Notes under the pieces: model-generated | What the model was told of the DNA's origin: nothing | Seen by the model: only the letters and a program-made list of their open reading frames with translations | Databases searched by the model: none | Part shown: piece by piece, positions 1 to 8,633 of the stretch | How positions within the stretch are numbered: the stretch's first letter is position 1 | Layout of the letters: each line of letters opens with the position of its first letter | Translations under genes and position numbers: made by a program | From: Myxococcus stipitatus | GTDB lineage: Bacteria; Myxococcota; Myxococcia; Myxococcales; Myxococcaceae | DNA length: 64,000 bases | Direction of reading: 5' to 3' | Assembly (NCBI RefSeq): GCF_021412625.1 | Contig: NZ_JAKCFI010000003.1 | Span: 62,001 to 126,000, forward strand

Positions 1-75
1 CGGGGCGGGCTGTGTCTCATGGGCGGCGACCACTGGAAGTCCCGCCTCCACCGAGGTGTCACCTCGCGCGCTCAT
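1..75 (-). CDS. Start of next cytochrome oxidase operon gene (subunit III candidate), partial
   Basis: Only the first 25 codons are inside the window; the gene runs off the left edge. The ATG at 75 overlaps the ctaD stop in an ATGA arrangement, the same coupling used between the other genes of this operon. The visible residues (MSARGDTSVEAG, then PVVAAHE) carry no diagnostic motif. In heme-copper oxidase operons of this order subunit III usually follows subunit I, so subunit III is an inference from position only. Confidence 0.55.
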   Translation of the reverse strand, partial: MSARGDTSVEAGLPVVAAHETQPAP

Positions 76-1814
76 GATGCGCCACCCGATGTGAGGGCCA
101 CCGGGGCCTCGGGGGACGTCGCCGTCGCCGGGCTCGCCGGGAGGTCCTCCGCCTGTCCCAGCCAGTCGCGGCCCAGTCGCTCGATCGACTCGGGTTGTGA
201 CAGCGCATGCGGTCCGCGCAGCACCACGGGCGGGCGCGCGAAGTTCCCCTCGGGGGGCGGGCTCGGCGCGCAGGTCCATTCCAACGTGCCCACCCGCCAT
301 GGGTTCGCGTCGGCGGCGCGACCGCGCCTCAGCGTCCACGCCAGGTTCACCACGAACAGCCCCTGCACCGCGCCGAGCAGGAACGCACAGGCCGTCGTCC
401 ACTGGTTCAGCGGGAGCAGGTGCCGCAGGTACGTGTACTGATAGGGGTCGTAGAGACGGCGCAGCTGCCCCGCGTAGCCCGCCGCGAGCTGCCCGCCGAA
501 CACGCCGAGGAACAACACCGCGCTCGCGAGGACGTGCGCCTTGGCGAGCCCCTCGTGCAGCGCGCGTCCGAACATCTTCGGGAACCAGAAGTAGAGGCCC
601 GCGAAGACCCCCAGGAAGCTCGCCGCGCCCATCGTCAGGTGGAAGTGGCCCACCACCCACAGCGTCCCGTGCAACGGCACGTCCGTGGCCACCGCGCCCA
701 GCGCGAGCCCCGTGATGCCACCCAGGCCGAAGACGCTCATCGTCGCCAGCGCCGCGAGCATCGGTGACGTCAACCGCACGCTGCCGCGCCACAGCGTCAT
801 CAACCAGTTGAGGAACATCACCTCCGCCGGAAGCGAGATGAGCAGCGTGAGCACCATGAACGTGCGCCCGAGCACCGGCGACATGCCGCTGGTGAAGAGG
901 TGGTGCGCGTAGACCAGCCCGCTCAGCGCCGACACCGCGCCCATGGCGCCCGCCGTCAGCCGATAGCCGTGCGCGGGCCGTCGGCTGAAGAAGGCCACGA
1001 AGTCCCCCACCATGCCCCAGGCCGGGAGGATGAGGATGTAGACCTCCGGGTGGCCGAACAGCCAGAACAGGTGCTGGTACACCAACGGGTCCCCGCCTCC
1101 GCCCACCGCCGCCGCGCCCGCCACGAAGAACTGCGTGCCGAGCAACCGGTCCATCAGCACCAGCACCGTCGCCGCCGCCAGCACCGGCACGAACAGCACG
1201 TTGAGCACCGAGGCGAAGAACAGCCCCCACACCGTCAACGGCAGCCTGCCCCACGTCATCCCCGGCGCGCGACAGCGCACCACCGTGACGACGAAGTTGA
1301 GGCCATACAGGAACGCCGACACGCCCGCGCACAGCACCGCCACCGTCACCAGCGTCTGCCCCAGGCCCGGCGTGAAGACCGACGTCGACAGCGGTGGGTA
1401 GCCCGTCCACCCCGCGCTCGCCGGCCCGAGCCGCAACCCGAACGACGCCAGCACCAGCGCGCCGCCCAGCGCGTAGACCCAGAAGCCCACGGACGACAGC
1501 CGGGGAAAGGCCAGCCCCCTCGCGCCGATGGCCAGGGGCACCACGAAGTGACCCAACGCACCGAACAGCAGCGGCGTCACCGCGAAGAAGATCATCACCA
1601 GCCCGTGCGTGGTGAACACGGCCGTGTACGTCGGAGGCGTCAGCGCGCCATGCGACTCGGGCAACGCCCACGCGAGCCCCGGCACCGGCTGCCCCGGGAA
1701 GGCCCACTGCCAGCGGATGAGCAGCGCCAGCAGCCCTCCGAACGCCAGGAAGCCGAGCCCGCTCCACAGATAGCGCCGCGCCACCGCCTTGTGGTCGCTC
1801 GAGGAGAGACTCAT
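72..1814 (-). CDS. ctaD: Cytochrome c oxidase subunit I (CtaD, heme-copper oxidase)
   Basis: This is the catalytic subunit of an aa3-type terminal oxidase (580 aa), which reduces O2 with electrons from cytochrome c and pumps protons across the inner membrane. It has about twelve hydrophobic segments. The family ligand motifs are visible: THGLVM for low-spin heme, GHPEVY near residue 254 with the Glu of A1-type oxidases and the His-Tyr pair, AHHLFTSG for CuB and VVGHFHL for the heme ligands. A longer upstream reading frame exists, but the ATG at 1814 sits in an ATGA overlap with ctaC and begins MSLSSSDHK, typical for the family. It is the third gene visible in a minus-strand operon 2862-<1. 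Confidence 0.95.
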   Translation of the reverse strand: MSLSSSDHKAVARRYLWSGLGFLAFGGLLALLIRWQWAFPGQPVPGLAWALPESHGALTPPTYTAVFTTHGLVMIFFAVTPLLFGALGHFVVPLAIGARGLAFPRLSSVGFWVYALGGALVLASFGLRLGPASAGWTGYPPLSTSVFTPGLGQTLVTVAVLCAGVSAFLYGLNFVVTVVRCRAPGMTWGRLPLTVWGLFFASVLNVLFVPVLAAATVLVLMDRLLGTQFFVAGAAAVGGGGDPLVYQHLFWLFGHPEVYILILPAWGMVGDFVAFFSRRPAHGYRLTAGAMGAVSALSGLVYAHHLFTSGMSPVLGRTFMVLTLLISLPAEVMFLNWLMTLWRGSVRLTSPMLAALATMSVFGLGGITGLALGAVATDVPLHGTLWVVGHFHLTMGAASFLGVFAGLYFWFPKMFGRALHEGLAKAHVLASAVLFLGVFGGQLAAGYAGQLRRLYDPYQYTYLRHLLPLNQWTTACAFLLGAVQGLFVVNLAWTLRRGRAADANPWRVGTLEWTCAPSPPPEGNFARPPVVLRGPHALSQPESIERLGRDWLGQAEDLPASPATATSPEAPVALTSGGAS

Positions 1815-2623
1815 GGCGCCTTCCACTCCCAACCCCAGTTCGCCGCGCTGTCGTCGGCGTCGTACACGCGCTCCGCCTGTCGCCCGGCCTCGCGGAGCCA
1901 CGCGGCGTGCGCGTCGGGGGAGAGGGCCCTCAACACGCCACGCATCCGATAGTGGCTGGTGCCGCAGTGCTGATAGCAGGCCACCTCCCACTCCCCCTCG
2001 CGCGCGGCCTGGAACCATGTCTGGTTCACGCGTCCCGGAATCGCATCCAGCTTCACGCGGAAGTGCGGCAGCGAGAAGCCATGAACCACGTCCGTGGACA
2101 CGAGCTGCACCCAGACGGGCACGCCCACCGGCACGCGCAGGTCGTTCCACGTCACCACGTCATCCGCCGTGCCGAAGCGCCCGTCCGCGCCCGCGTAGCG
2201 CGCCTCCCAGGACCACTGGTGCGCGTTGATTTCGATGCGCGCCGTGCGCGGGTCCCTCGCGGGGACGTCGAGGTTCCACAGCACGTCGCGCAGGTAGCCC
2301 TCCGAGCCCACCAGCAACGTCCCATCCACCACGAGGAACGCGCCCAACGCCAACCCCAGCACCCATGCGCGGGAGCGCCGCGTGCCCCCGTGCGCGACCG
2401 TCGCGCGCGGCGCCTTCCGGAAGCGCCACACCGCCACCGCCATCCACCCGAACGCCACCAGCGCGAGCCCCGCCTCGAAGCGGTGGCTCCACCCCAGCAA
2501 CGCGTCGATGCGATGCCCGTGGGCGCTCGCGTCCTCGGGGAGCGCCAGGGTCCACGTCCGCGGTGACGCACCGCCCACCTGCTCCGACGATGCCTCGACG
2601 GGCCGAGGCGCGAGGTCGCTCAC
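1811..2623 (-). CDS. ctaC: Cytochrome c oxidase subunit II (CtaC, CuA site)
   Basis: Subunit II (270 aa) accepts electrons from cytochrome c at the binuclear CuA centre and passes them to subunit I. An N-terminal stretch is followed by two membrane segments (about residues 45-65 and 85-105), then a periplasmic cupredoxin domain. The CuA ligands are visible as VHGFSLP and CYQHCGTSH followed by RM, with the cysteines near residue 216. The start is GTG 2623, preceded by GAGGAGC and overlapping the stop of the small upstream gene (GTGA). The stop overlaps the ctaD start. No C-terminal cytochrome c domain is present. Confidence 0.95.
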   Translation of the reverse strand: MSDLAPRPVEASSEQVGGASPRTWTLALPEDASAHGHRIDALLGWSHRFEAGLALVAFGWMAVAVWRFRKAPRATVAHGGTRRSRAWVLGLALGAFLVVDGTLLVGSEGYLRDVLWNLDVPARDPRTARIEINAHQWSWEARYAGADGRFGTADDVVTWNDLRVPVGVPVWVQLVSTDVVHGFSLPHFRVKLDAIPGRVNQTWFQAAREGEWEVACYQHCGTSHYRMRGVLRALSPDAHAAWLREAGRQAERVYDADDSAANWGWEWKAP

Positions 2624-2862
2624 GAGAGCTCCTCGCGCTCGCGCGCCAGCCGCCGCACCGCCCACACCCCCACGCCCACGACGAGGAAGGGCGCGAGCAT
2701 CAGCCCCACCACCAGCAGCACCGAGCGCACCGCGGACTCCGGCTCACGCAACGCGCAGGTCGCGCAGGCGAGCGCATCCCCGGGCAGGCAGGCCAGCAGC
2801 AGCGCGAAGGACGATGCGAGGGCACCACGCCCCCCGGCTCCCAGGCGGGTCGAGGTCCTCAT
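2620..2862 (-). CDS. Small CxxC membrane protein of the oxidase operon
   Basis: This 80-residue protein is first in the visible oxidase operon. It has a hydrophobic N-terminus ending in LACLPGDALA, a short CATC motif, and one C-terminal membrane helix (about residues 45-68) followed by a basic-acidic tail RRLAREREELS. Its stop overlaps the ctaC GTG start. I do not recognise a named family. The CATC pair in an exported position next to a CuA oxidase and a SCO gene suggests a role in copper or redox handling, but that is inference. The ATG at 2862 is chosen because the upstream extension is low-complexity and lacks a signal sequence. Confidence 0.7.
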   Translation of the reverse strand: MRTSTRLGAGGRGALASSFALLLACLPGDALACATCALREPESAVRSVLLVVGLMLAPFLVVGVGVWAVRRLAREREELS

Positions 2863-3166
2863 GGTGGCGGTCGCTCCACGTCGGGGCCAGGGCGACGTGC
2901 GGGTCGGCTCCGGACGGCACACGTCGACGCGCGCCGTTCCCGGGGAAGGGCGGGCCGCGCCATCGCGAACGACCTGGGAGTGTCCGCCCGTCATCGCCAG
3001 TCCCCCGGCTAGCATGCACCCCGAGGGCCCTCAAGCCGAGGTCTTCCCACGGGCCTGCCTGCTCCCGGGGCGACCCGCTGTCGCCTACACCCCGTGAGTA
3101 GGCGGGTTGACCGTGCCCGCCCCGCCGCGCTTGTGCCGGTGCGGTCGTTTCGTTAGTTCCGCCCCC

Positions 3167-3826
3167 ATGTCCGTCGAATCCCCGCTCGCGATTCCCCAGG
3201 CCCGCCTCACCCAGCGTCCCGGCTTCTGGGCCGGCATCGCCGTCGCCGCGCTGTGCGCCACCGCCGCCATGGGCCTCAGCCTGCTGCGCGGCCGGAGCGA
3301 GCCCCTGCCTCAGCTGGGGGCGCTCCCGGACTTCACCTTCACCCGCCAGGACGGCAAGCCGTTCGGCAGCGCCCAGCTGCGCGGGCACCCGTTCATCGCC
3401 AACTTCATCTTCACGCGCTGCCCCACCGTGTGCCCCGCCTTCACGCGGAAGATGGCCCAGGTGCAGCAGGGCACCGCCTCGCACGGCGCCAACCTCCAGC
3501 TCGTGTCCTTCTCCGTCGACCCGAAGTACGACACGCCCGAGCGCCTGGCCGAGTACGGCCAGCTCCACGGCGCCGACTTCGCCCGCTGGAGCTTCCTCAC
3601 CGGCGACTACGAGGTGCTCAAGGACACCATCGTCCAGGGCTTCAAGGTCAGCATGGGCCGCGAGGCCGGCGCCCCCGAGGACGACCTGCTCTCCATCTTC
3701 CACGGCACCCACTTCGTCCTCGTCGACTCCCACGGACAGGTGCGCGGCTACTACGACAGCGCCGACAGCACCTCCACCGACCGCCTCCTGAAGGACGTCG
3801 AGCGACTGGCCCGCGAGGAAGGCTGA
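3167..3826 (+). CDS. SCO1/SenC family copper chaperone
   Basis: This 219-residue membrane-anchored protein has an N-terminal transmembrane segment (residues 20-40) and a thioredoxin-like domain. The copper-binding CxxxC is present as RCPTVCP (C85, C89), and the distal His lies in the segment IFHGTHFVLVD near residue 180. SCO proteins deliver copper to the CuA site of oxidase subunit II, and ctaC is divergently transcribed about 540 bases away, so functional coupling is likely. Start ATG 3167; the reading frame extends upstream without a convincing ribosome site. Confidence 0.92.
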   Translation: MSVESPLAIPQARLTQRPGFWAGIAVAALCATAAMGLSLLRGRSEPLPQLGALPDFTFTRQDGKPFGSAQLRGHPFIANFIFTRCPTVCPAFTRKMAQVQQGTASHGANLQLVSFSVDPKYDTPERLAEYGQLHGADFARWSFLTGDYEVLKDTIVQGFKVSMGREAGAPEDDLLSIFHGTHFVLVDSHGQVRGYYDSADSTSTDRLLKDVERLAREEG

Positions 3827-3913
3827 CGCCCCACGGGTCGACCGGCGGTTTGATCCACCTGCCCCGAATCGAGCCCGCACCGCGGCACCACCCGCCCGCT
3901 CCACCGGGATGAT

Positions 3914-3940
3914 CCACGCCCTCAGAATGTGAGAGCGTGG
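3914..3940 (+). terminator. Stem-loop after the SCO gene
   Basis: CCACGCCCTCA pairs with TGAGAGCGTGG around the loop GAATG, with one mismatch. It lies about 90 bases past the SCO stop. There is no clear T tract, so it may be a weak or Rho-assisted terminator. Confidence 0.45.
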
Positions 3941-4480
3941 CCAGCCGAGGCATTCACTCCGGGTGTGGATTGTGACGAAGGGAAACGAGCTTCCCGAGGG
4001 GCCTTGTCGACCCGCCCCGTGGATCTGCGAACGAGCCCTCTCGAGAATCCGGACCCGTGTCCCCCCGGGGAAGCCCCCAGTGGCCCCGCAGCGTGCGTGG
4101 GTCTCGGTAGGGGTGGTGCGGCACCACCTGGGCGGCAGGGCCCCGTAGACAGCGCATCCTCGAGATGGAGGTGAACAACCGACCGCGCCGAGACGCGGCC
4201 TGCAGGACCTCGCGCCAGGCGAACACCCACCTTTTCGGGGGATGGACCGACGCGGTGGGGGCCGAATGGTGCCCCTCGAGGCCTGACGCTCGTGACGCAT
4301 CAGCTGGGCGGAGCGTGGTCCTCGCTCCGAGCTACCAGGGCCGAGGATGGGGCCGGCCGATGGCGCTCCACCCGCATGGCGCGAGGCGCCGTTGCCCTGC
4401 GCCGAAGCCAGGGACGGCGGGCCCTGGGCGAAACCTCTCCCCGGCCCTGTCCCGCCCCGAAGCTCCACGGGCCCGCAAAG

Positions 4481-4520
4481 CCGAAGGGCCAGCCCCGCGT
4501 TGGCGGGAACCGGCCCTCGG
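4481..4520 (-). terminator. Nested stem-loop downstream of the 4557-4985 gene
   Basis: The outer arms CCGAAGGGCC and GGCCCTCGG pair with one bulge. Inside them CCCGC pairs with GCGGG around a 4-base loop. The structure sits about 35 bases past the stop of the minus-strand gene and is a plausible transcription terminator. Confidence 0.5.
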
Positions 4521-4556
4521 TTGGCTACGTCATCGCGCCTGGGGCGCGAGCGAAGC

Positions 4557-4985
4557 TCAGAAGATGGAGGCGGCCTGCTTGTGGGCGAAGATGTTCGCCA
4601 GGTTCGCCTGGCCCTGGGGGTTGCCCAGCGCGCCAATCTGACCGGCGATGCCACCGACCGTCTGGGCGACCTTCGACAGCTGGCCAGCGCCCTGCGCGAT
4701 CTTGGAGAGGAAGCCGATGCCGGACAGCGGGCCCGAGCCCAGCAGCGCCGTCGCGCCCTGCTTCATCAGGCCCTCCGCGATGGGGCCCAGGAACTTGCCG
4801 ATGACCGGGATCTTGCCCAGCTTCTCGCTGATCTTCTTGGCGAACGGCTCGATCAGGGACGAGGCGGGCTTCGACAGGGTCTCCGTGACCTTGCCAGCGA
4901 TGTTGGTCACGCCCTTCGCGAACTCCGAGACCTTGTTCGCGATGTTCTTGATGCCGCTGAAGAGACCGCCGATGCTGAAGCCCAT
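4557..4985 (-). CDS. Small Gly/Ala-rich amphipathic protein, unknown function
   Basis: This 142-residue protein starts MGFSIGGLFSGIKNIANKV and is preceded by GAGGTG at good spacing. It has no signal peptide and no charged catalytic motif. The sequence is a series of amphipathic or weakly hydrophobic helices rich in Gly, Ala, Lys and Ile: repeated GK/IAGKV blocks at residues 20-60 and GQLSKVAQTVGGIAGQIG near residue 100. It follows the 5137-5613 gene on the same strand after 151 AT-richer bases. I do not recognise the family. The composition resembles self-assembling, membrane-active or small phage/secretion structural proteins, but nothing visible decides between these. Confidence 0.75.
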   Translation of the reverse strand: MGFSIGGLFSGIKNIANKVSEFAKGVTNIAGKVTETLSKPASSLIEPFAKKISEKLGKIPVIGKFLGPIAEGLMKQGATALLGSGPLSGIGFLSKIAQGAGQLSKVAQTVGGIAGQIGALGNPQGQANLANIFAHKQAASIF

Positions 4986-5136
4986 GGTATCACCTCGTAA
5001 GTGCTAGGAAGTTTGGTGAGGCGCGTTCGCCGAAGAGAAGACTCAGAGTGATTCTCGGTGAGGGCGTGGAATTGTTTCCGCCGGAATTTCAGGTTCATTT
5101 TCCGGGGCATTCCACACCGCCCAGCCAGGCCGGATT

Positions 5137-5613
5137 TCAGGCCCGACCACCGCCGCCGCCCCGCTTGAGCTGATCCATGAGCGCCTTGCGCTCGGCCTCG
5201 TCCTGGGGGGCCTGCGTGGCGGACGCATCCGCCGCCTGAGCGGTGTCGCCCGACAGCGACGGCTTGCCACCGGCGCCCTTCGACTCGGAGAACTTGGAGG
5301 AGTCGAAGTCCGGAGGAGAGCCGGGCAGCTCGCCCTTCATGCCCTTCACGACGATGTCCACCGCGTCGTCGACGGTCACCGGGGTGACGCCGTGCTTGCG
5401 CAGGTCCTCGTCGGAGACGATGGCGAGCTGCGGCTCCAGGTCCTTGTCCTGGGCGTACTTGAGGACCAGCTCGACGTACTCCTCCAGCTTCAGCTGGACC
5501 GCGTCGGCAATCTTCTTGGTGTCCGGGTCCTTGAGCAGCTCCGCACGCACCACCTCGATGGGCCGCTTGAGGCCGCGCTTCGGATTTTCAGCACCACTCC
5601 CCTGCTGAGACAT
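5137..5613 (-). CDS. Hypothetical acidic protein, partner of the 4557-4985 gene
   Basis: This soluble protein of 158 residues starts MSQQGSG at ATG 5613 with GGAGCG upstream. Residues 20-100 look helical and folded (KIADAVQLKLEEYVELVLK, then a DEDLRKHGVTP segment). Residues 105-158 are low-complexity, Ser/Ala/Gln-rich, and end in RGGGGGRA. There is no membrane segment or known motif. It lies upstream of the amphipathic protein gene on the same strand, and the two may form one unit. I do not recognise the family and assign no function. Confidence 0.72.
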   Translation of the reverse strand: MSQQGSGAENPKRGLKRPIEVVRAELLKDPDTKKIADAVQLKLEEYVELVLKYAQDKDLEPQLAIVSDEDLRKHGVTPVTVDDAVDIVVKGMKGELPGSPPDFDSSKFSESKGAGGKPSLSGDTAQAADASATQAPQDEAERKALMDQLKRGGGGGRA

Positions 5614-5672
5614 GGCTCGCTCCACGTAAAGAAGTCAGGCAGTGCGGCGGACTGTAGCCCAGATTTCCCCGT

Positions 5673-6212
5673 TCACACATTCCCTGCCCCACGAGACGAG
5701 GTGAGCGCCGCGAGCGCGCGCACATAGGTCTCCAGGTCCGCCTGGGAGAAGAGGACCACTGTCACCTTCTCAAGAAATGGCAATCGCTCCAGCCCCGCAT
5801 GGAGCTCGCGCAGGGCGATGGCCGAGGCCCTGTCGATGGGGAAGCGGTAGACGCCGGTGGAGATGGAGGGGAAGGCGACGGAGCGGAAGCCGCGCGCCTC
5901 CACGATGGCGAGGGCGCTCTGGTAGCAGCGCGCCAGCGTCGCGGCCTCGCCCTGGCCTCCGCCCCGCCACACCGGGCCCACGGTGTGGATGACGTGGCGC
6001 GCGGGCAGGCGGTAGCCCTTCGTCAGCTTCGCCTGTCCGGGGGCGCAGCCTCGCAGCTCGCGGCACTCGGCCAACAGCTCCGGCCCCGCGGCGCGGTGGA
6101 TGGCGCCGTCCACGCCACCTCCCCCCAGCAGCGAGCTGTTGGCGGCGTTGACGATGGCGTCCGCGTCGACCCGGGTGATGTCTCCCTGGATGAGCGCCAG
6201 CTTCGTGTCCAT
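5673..6212 (-). CDS. Macro-domain ADP-ribose-binding protein (YmdB-like deacetylase)
   Basis: This single macro domain (179 aa) has the ADP-ribose-binding signatures GDITRVDADAIVNAANSSLL at residues 10-29, GGGGVDGAIHRAAG, and the late SISTGVYRFP loop. Proteins of this type hydrolyse O-acetyl-ADP-ribose or remove mono-ADP-ribose from targets in the cytoplasm. The start ATG 6212 follows AAGGAG. There is no partner gene (no ADP-ribosyltransferase or sirtuin) in the window. It appears monocistronic. Confidence 0.93.
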   Translation of the reverse strand: MDTKLALIQGDITRVDADAIVNAANSSLLGGGGVDGAIHRAAGPELLAECRELRGCAPGQAKLTKGYRLPARHVIHTVGPVWRGGGQGEAATLARCYQSALAIVEARGFRSVAFPSISTGVYRFPIDRASAIALRELHAGLERLPFLEKVTVVLFSQADLETYVRALAALTSSRGAGNV

Positions 6213-6401
6213 GAGGGGCTCCTTGTGTCACGGCGAGGTGGGCCGCGGTGGACGACGTCGGGCCCCGGCCGCTGACGGCGCGCACGCGCGAAGGCGTCGA
6301 CCACGCGCGGGCACACCCCTGCCGTGGGGCGATGCGCCCCTCGCCGCGTGACGTTCGTGTCACGAGGGCCCGCGCGAGGACGCGGCCCCCCGCGCGCGAC
6401 G

Positions 6402-6989
6402 TCAGCGAGGCTGGGCGTTGCGCGGGGCCGCCTTGCGCGAGGCCGAGGAGACCTTGCGCTGACGGGGCGCGGTGCGCGTCACCGAACCGGGGCGACGGGC
6501 CTCCGCGGCGGCGCGCGCCAGGTCCTCGGCGGCCTTCGCGGCGGCGGCCTCGAGCGCCAGCTGCTCCGCCTGGGCGGCCCAGCGCCGGCGCAGCAGCTCC
6601 CGCAGGCCCTCGCGCTGGAGGTCCACCTGGGCCTGGTGCAGCCGGTAGTGCAGGTCCTCGCGCAGGGTGCCGCGCGCGAGCGCCGACTCCGCGCCGCCCG
6701 ACACGCCCACCACCACCTTGGGGCGCTCCTCCTGCATCTGGAGGCAGCGGAGGATGAGGCCCTGAGCGTCCCGCCCGAGCTTGGCCGCGTCCGCGACGAA
6801 CACCACGCCATTGCGCTGGCGCAGCGCCGTGGGGAGGTCCACCGCCTGCCGCACCTCCATCAGCTCCACGTCGAAGTGGCGAGCGGCCTCCTGGGCCCAG
6901 TTGCGCCGCTCTTCTTCAGTCCCTCCATGGATGAGCACGGACGCCCGGTTGCAGACGAGTTCTTCTTCTCGGTAACCGCTCGGTGTCAC
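6402..6989 (-). CDS. Degenerate sigma-54 activator AAA-like protein without ATPase motifs
   Basis: This 195-residue protein starts at GTG 6989 with AGGAGG eight bases upstream. Residues 15-125 line up by eye with the central domain of NtrC-type activators. RASVLIHGGTEEERRNWA sits where the Walker A loop would be, but the GxxGxGK residues are gone. NGVVFVADAAKLGRDAQGL matches the Walker B helix GGTLFLDEIGELPLEAQ, but the Asp-Glu pair is lost. REDLHYRLHQAQVDLQ matches REDLYYRLNVV. There is no GAFTGA loop and no helix-turn-helix. A basic, Ala-rich tail (residues 140-195) ends the protein. ATP hydrolysis is therefore unlikely; a dominant or scaffold-like regulatory role is possible. Confidence 0.75.
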   Translation of the reverse strand: MTPSGYREEELVCNRASVLIHGGTEEERRNWAQEAARHFDVELMEVRQAVDLPTALRQRNGVVFVADAAKLGRDAQGLILRCLQMQEERPKVVVGVSGGAESALARGTLREDLHYRLHQAQVDLQREGLRELLRRRWAAQAEQLALEAAAAKAAEDLARAAAEARRPGSVTRTAPRQRKVSSASRKAAPRNAQPR

Positions 6990-7136
6990 CCGGCAAACCT
7001 CCTGCCGACTGAGATAGCGTGGCGTGCGGATTCTAACGCTCCACCGGGTGCGCCGTTCAACGCCCCGGCTGCCCTGACAGGTGGGGCGCGCGATGACCCA
7101 CCCTGAAAGGCTTTTCATGTGCGTGGGGCACGCCGC

Positions 7137-8489
7137 TCACGCGGAGGGCACCACCATGACGGGCCGGCGGCAGCGCGCCACCAGCTCCCGGGCGATGGCG
7201 CCGTGCAGGACGTCCGGCTCCCGGGGCACCTCGCCGGAGGTGCCCACGCACACCAGGTCCACGCCCTCGCGCTCCGTGGCCTGGCAGATGGCCTGCGTGA
7301 CGTCGTCCCCGGAGACGCCCTCCACGCTCCACTGGAGCGACTGGGCGCCCTCGTCCCGGGGCACCAGCTCCCACAGCCGCCGCAGCAGGAGGTCCCGTCC
7401 GTGGAGGGGCTCGGGCAGCACGCCGACGTGGTCCGGGTAGCCCGGCTCGCCCATGCGCTTGCGGTGCACGTGCAGCAGGTGCACGCGGCCCCCGGGGCCC
7501 ACCAGCGAGCGCGCCTGGGAGATGGCGCGCAGGCTGGCCTGGGAGAAGTCCACGGGCACCAGCACGCTGCGCGGAGGCAGGGCGCGGCGCGGCTCGCGCA
7601 TCCCCTCCGGCACGCACACCACGGCCTGCTCCGCGTGGCGCAGCACGCCCGCGGACACCGAACCGTGCCACAGCCGCTTCACCACGCCGCGCGCGTGCAT
7701 GCCCACCACCACCATGTCCGCGCCCCGCTCCAGCGCCACGTGCAGCAGGTGGTCCGCGGGGCGGCCATAGCCCGGCTCCAGCACCACCTCCACGCCCCCC
7801 TCGCCCAGCAGGTCCCCCACCCGCTCGCGCACCTCGCGCTGGAGCACCGTCGACACCGCCGGGTCCAGCTTCTCCATGTCGCGCGCGGACGGCTCCAGCA
7901 CGTCCACGTGCACCGGCGTGTGGATGCCCAGCCGCTCGCGCGCCTCCAGCGGCGAGCACACGTAGGTGGCCAGCACGTCGCACGCGCCCACGCGGCGCAG
8001 CTCCCGCAGGAACGTCACCGCCGCCTCCGTGGTGGCCGACAGCGGGTCCACCCCCGTCAGCACCAGCAGCCGCCGGCGCCCGCGCACCCAGTCCACCAGC
8101 GCCTCCGCGCGCCGCACGGACAGCACCGGGCCGCAGCCCGCCCGGGCCAGCCGCTCCGGCAGCGAGGCCCGCCTCCAGGCCGACGTGCGCCACCCCTCCG
8201 CGTCCACCACCACCCAGCGCGAGTGCCGGCACTCGTCGTCCGCGAGCACGTCCTCCACCCCGGACTGCACCCGGCAGCGCACCTGGCCCTCCGGGAGGCC
8301 CAGCCGCTCGGCCACCTCCTCGAGGCGCTCCTGCCGCTCGTCGAGCGTCGCCGTGTCCCCCTGGGGAGAGTCCCCTTCGGGCACCCCCACCAGCAGCAGG
8401 GGCTCCGCCAGCTTCGTCGCCAGCGCCGCCGCGACGTCCGCCGCGCCCGGCACCCCGGCGGACAGGTGGGTTGCACAGACGATGGCCAT
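7137..8489 (-). CDS. Triple universal stress protein (UspA) domains
   Basis: This cytoplasmic protein of 450 residues appears to hold three tandem Usp folds (about 1-140, 150-315 and 320-450). The second and third end in the ATP-loop region, GADMVVVGMHARG and VDLVCVGTSGE, each followed by a VxxVP terminus (AVVCVPEG, PVMVVPSA). The first is divergent and lacks a clear G-2x-G-9x-G loop. Usp proteins bind ATP and act in stress survival. ATG 8489 is preceded by GAGGGC; the longer frame lacks a ribosome site. No immediate operon partner. Confidence 0.85.
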   Translation of the reverse strand: MAIVCATHLSAGVPGAADVAAALATKLAEPLLLVGVPEGDSPQGDTATLDERQERLEEVAERLGLPEGQVRCRVQSGVEDVLADDECRHSRWVVVDAEGWRTSAWRRASLPERLARAGCGPVLSVRRAEALVDWVRGRRRLLVLTGVDPLSATTEAAVTFLRELRRVGACDVLATYVCSPLEARERLGIHTPVHVDVLEPSARDMEKLDPAVSTVLQREVRERVGDLLGEGGVEVVLEPGYGRPADHLLHVALERGADMVVVGMHARGVVKRLWHGSVSAGVLRHAEQAVVCVPEGMREPRRALPPRSVLVPVDFSQASLRAISQARSLVGPGGRVHLLHVHRKRMGEPGYPDHVGVLPEPLHGRDLLLRRLWELVPRDEGAQSLQWSVEGVSGDDVTQAICQATEREGVDLVCVGTSGEVPREPDVLHGAIARELVARCRRPVMVVPSA

Positions 8490-8633
8490 GGCCGCCCTCC
8501 TCGGTGGCGCGGGGACTCCACGCACCCCAGGAGGAACAGATGGCCACGATGCGTGGCGAGCGGCGGCCTCGCTGGCACGCCCGCCTGCCCTGGAGGCCAG
8601 CGGACCGGCCGGGGGCCCGCGGACGAGGCGGGG

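Larger units (their letters stand above)
3827..4556. other. 730-base stretch without a recognisable gene
   Basis: Open frames here (for example 4165-4641 on the plus strand) are rich in Arg, Pro and Gly, lack a ribosome site and look like GC-driven shadows. The stretch contains one stem-loop near each end. I see no RNA gene signature that I can name. Confidence 0.5.

Noticed and set aside
4165..4641. 158-codon plus-strand frame as a gene
   Set aside because: No ribosome site, Arg/Pro-rich composition, and it overlaps the better supported minus-strand gene at 4557.
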